A DNA stretch of 59,352 bases, taken from the NCBI GenBank assembly GCA_051453625.1, contig JBOZIK010000001.1:17946294-18005645 (forward strand), given 5' to 3'. The notes under the pieces are model-generated. The model did not search any database and was not told the DNA's origin. It saw nothing but the letters and a program-made list of their open reading frames with translations. The first letter of the stretch is position 1. The number at the start of each line of letters is the position of its first letter. The stretch comes from Welwitschia mirabilis (taxonomy: Eukaryota; Gnetophyta; Gnetopsida; Welwitschiales). Below, in pieces: positions 58,431 to 59,352 of the stretch. A program made the position numbers and the translations under genes.

Positions 58431-59352
58431 CATGAAAATTACAAAAATATGCACTGCAATAATGGATAATGGTTTTGAATATTTAAAATATAGAATCCTA
58501 TTTTGGCATAGATTTGAACATTCCTTTTGATGGTAGATGATATTTTCATTTCAGTGATCATTTAAATTCAATATTGACAATAGACACAAGAAATTTAGAT
58601 AGTATTATAGATGATTCACTAACTCTTATAGCTCAAAATCCTACTTCTATTATTATTTCTCTTATGATATCATTCCAAGAAAGCTAGGTATTTTCATTAG
58701 TAATTATTGTGCTATTACCTTTAATAAGATTATAAGCTTGGGTTTAAGCCAATATTGTAAAGGATCTTAATGTAAAATTCAAGTGTAACTCAAAGAATAC
58801 ATCATCTTCATTTTCTAGAGGATAAATAAAAATTATTTATTTTAATAGATTATAAATGTTAGTTTCTTTTCTTTAAATTGTATTTCATATTGGAAATTTA
58901 GAATGCTTCAAATTTATTTCTAAAGCCCCATATCAAAAACATTATAAACTGTAAAATCTAATAAGATAAAAAACCAGATGATGTATGAAGATGTAAGTAA
59001 AATAATGAGTAAGGCAATAAGAAGCATTTGCACTATTGCTTCTTTGTGTATAAAACAAAAATCATAAATCCCTATAATCAGCTCTACAATACAGTAATAA
59101 AGAATTTAATAAACAAGGGAGTTATTCTTGGAGTATGCATTGGAGTAATAAACAATTTGATGTTTGGATCATATTAATTAATCTTCTTATTTGGTGGACA
59201 TTTGATTATAGATCAAAAGATAATTTTTGACAACATATTCATAATAGCGTAATGTTATTTGTATCATTACCTTTCCAAGTTCTCTATTCTATTTTAGATA
59301 TAAATACTTTTGTATGGGCTAGCTCTATGATCTTAATTAATATATAAATTAA
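58431..59352. other. Unassigned AT-rich sequence to the window end
   Basis: Short plus-strand peptides such as DTRNLDSIIDDSLTLIAQNP (about 58586-58645) look protein-like but I cannot place them. They could be the start of an internal region of family B or the continuation of another broken element. No gene is called. Confidence 0.35.

Overview
This window looks like a repeat-dominated stretch of a land-plant nuclear genome. The DNA is very AT-rich (about 30% GC by eye). It has plant-type spliced gene structure, plant LTR retrotransposon lineages (Copia/Sirevirus-like, chromovirus-like Gypsy, Athila/Tat-like Gypsy), an L1-type LINE, a tRNA-derived SINE and plant promoter motifs. It contains scaffold gaps (N runs) at 2795-2894, 18157-18212, 22153-22164, 29093-29192, 34273-34282, 39343-39859, 40419-40779 and 51405-51504. 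Nothing suggests bacterial or organelle DNA. The species cannot be named from what is visible.

Only one gene appears intact: a three-exon minus-strand gene (26994-27659) for a small chloroplast J-protein of the DNAJ8 type, with a G-box/I-box promoter. About 1.6 kb away, on the plus strand, is a broken multi-domain sequence (23490-25370) that ends in a second, unrelated J-domain carrying HLD instead of HPD, a frameshift and a stop. Together they form the only GC-richer island (about 23.4-28.4 kb).

From left to right: 1-2342 is the 3' end of a Sirevirus-like Copia element, with two polypurine tracts and a 3' LTR full of GGTCGACC palindromes. A second copy of that LTR lies at 2967-4282 and a third, inverted solo LTR at 30824-32381. 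From about 5250 to 19066 is a decayed Tekay/Del-like Gypsy element. Its 5' LTR has lost the U3/promoter, and its 3' LTR holds a 186-bp SINE and a 2.2-kb insertion with a long inverted repeat. A second piece of the inserted family lies at 19930-21390 and a third at 56860 to about 58430. From 33 to 42 kb is degraded AT-rich DNA with a 290-bp tandem duplication. A minus-strand LINE reverse transcriptase remnant lies at 42790-43985. Between about 45370 and 53005 is a minus-strand Athila/Tat-like Gypsy element with LTRs, gag and protease but no visible reverse transcriptase. From 53020 to 56859 is a second Sirevirus-like Copia gag-pol remnant, apparently cut at its gag start by that Gypsy LTR and in its reverse transcriptase by the 56860 insertion.

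The genes do not work together as a pathway. The layout records nested transposition followed by heavy C-to-T decay, with one chloroplast chaperone gene surviving. The two least ordinary items are the SAP-like/Cys-rich/J-domain pseudogene and the arrays of self-complementary, CpG-centred octamers in LTR sequences.
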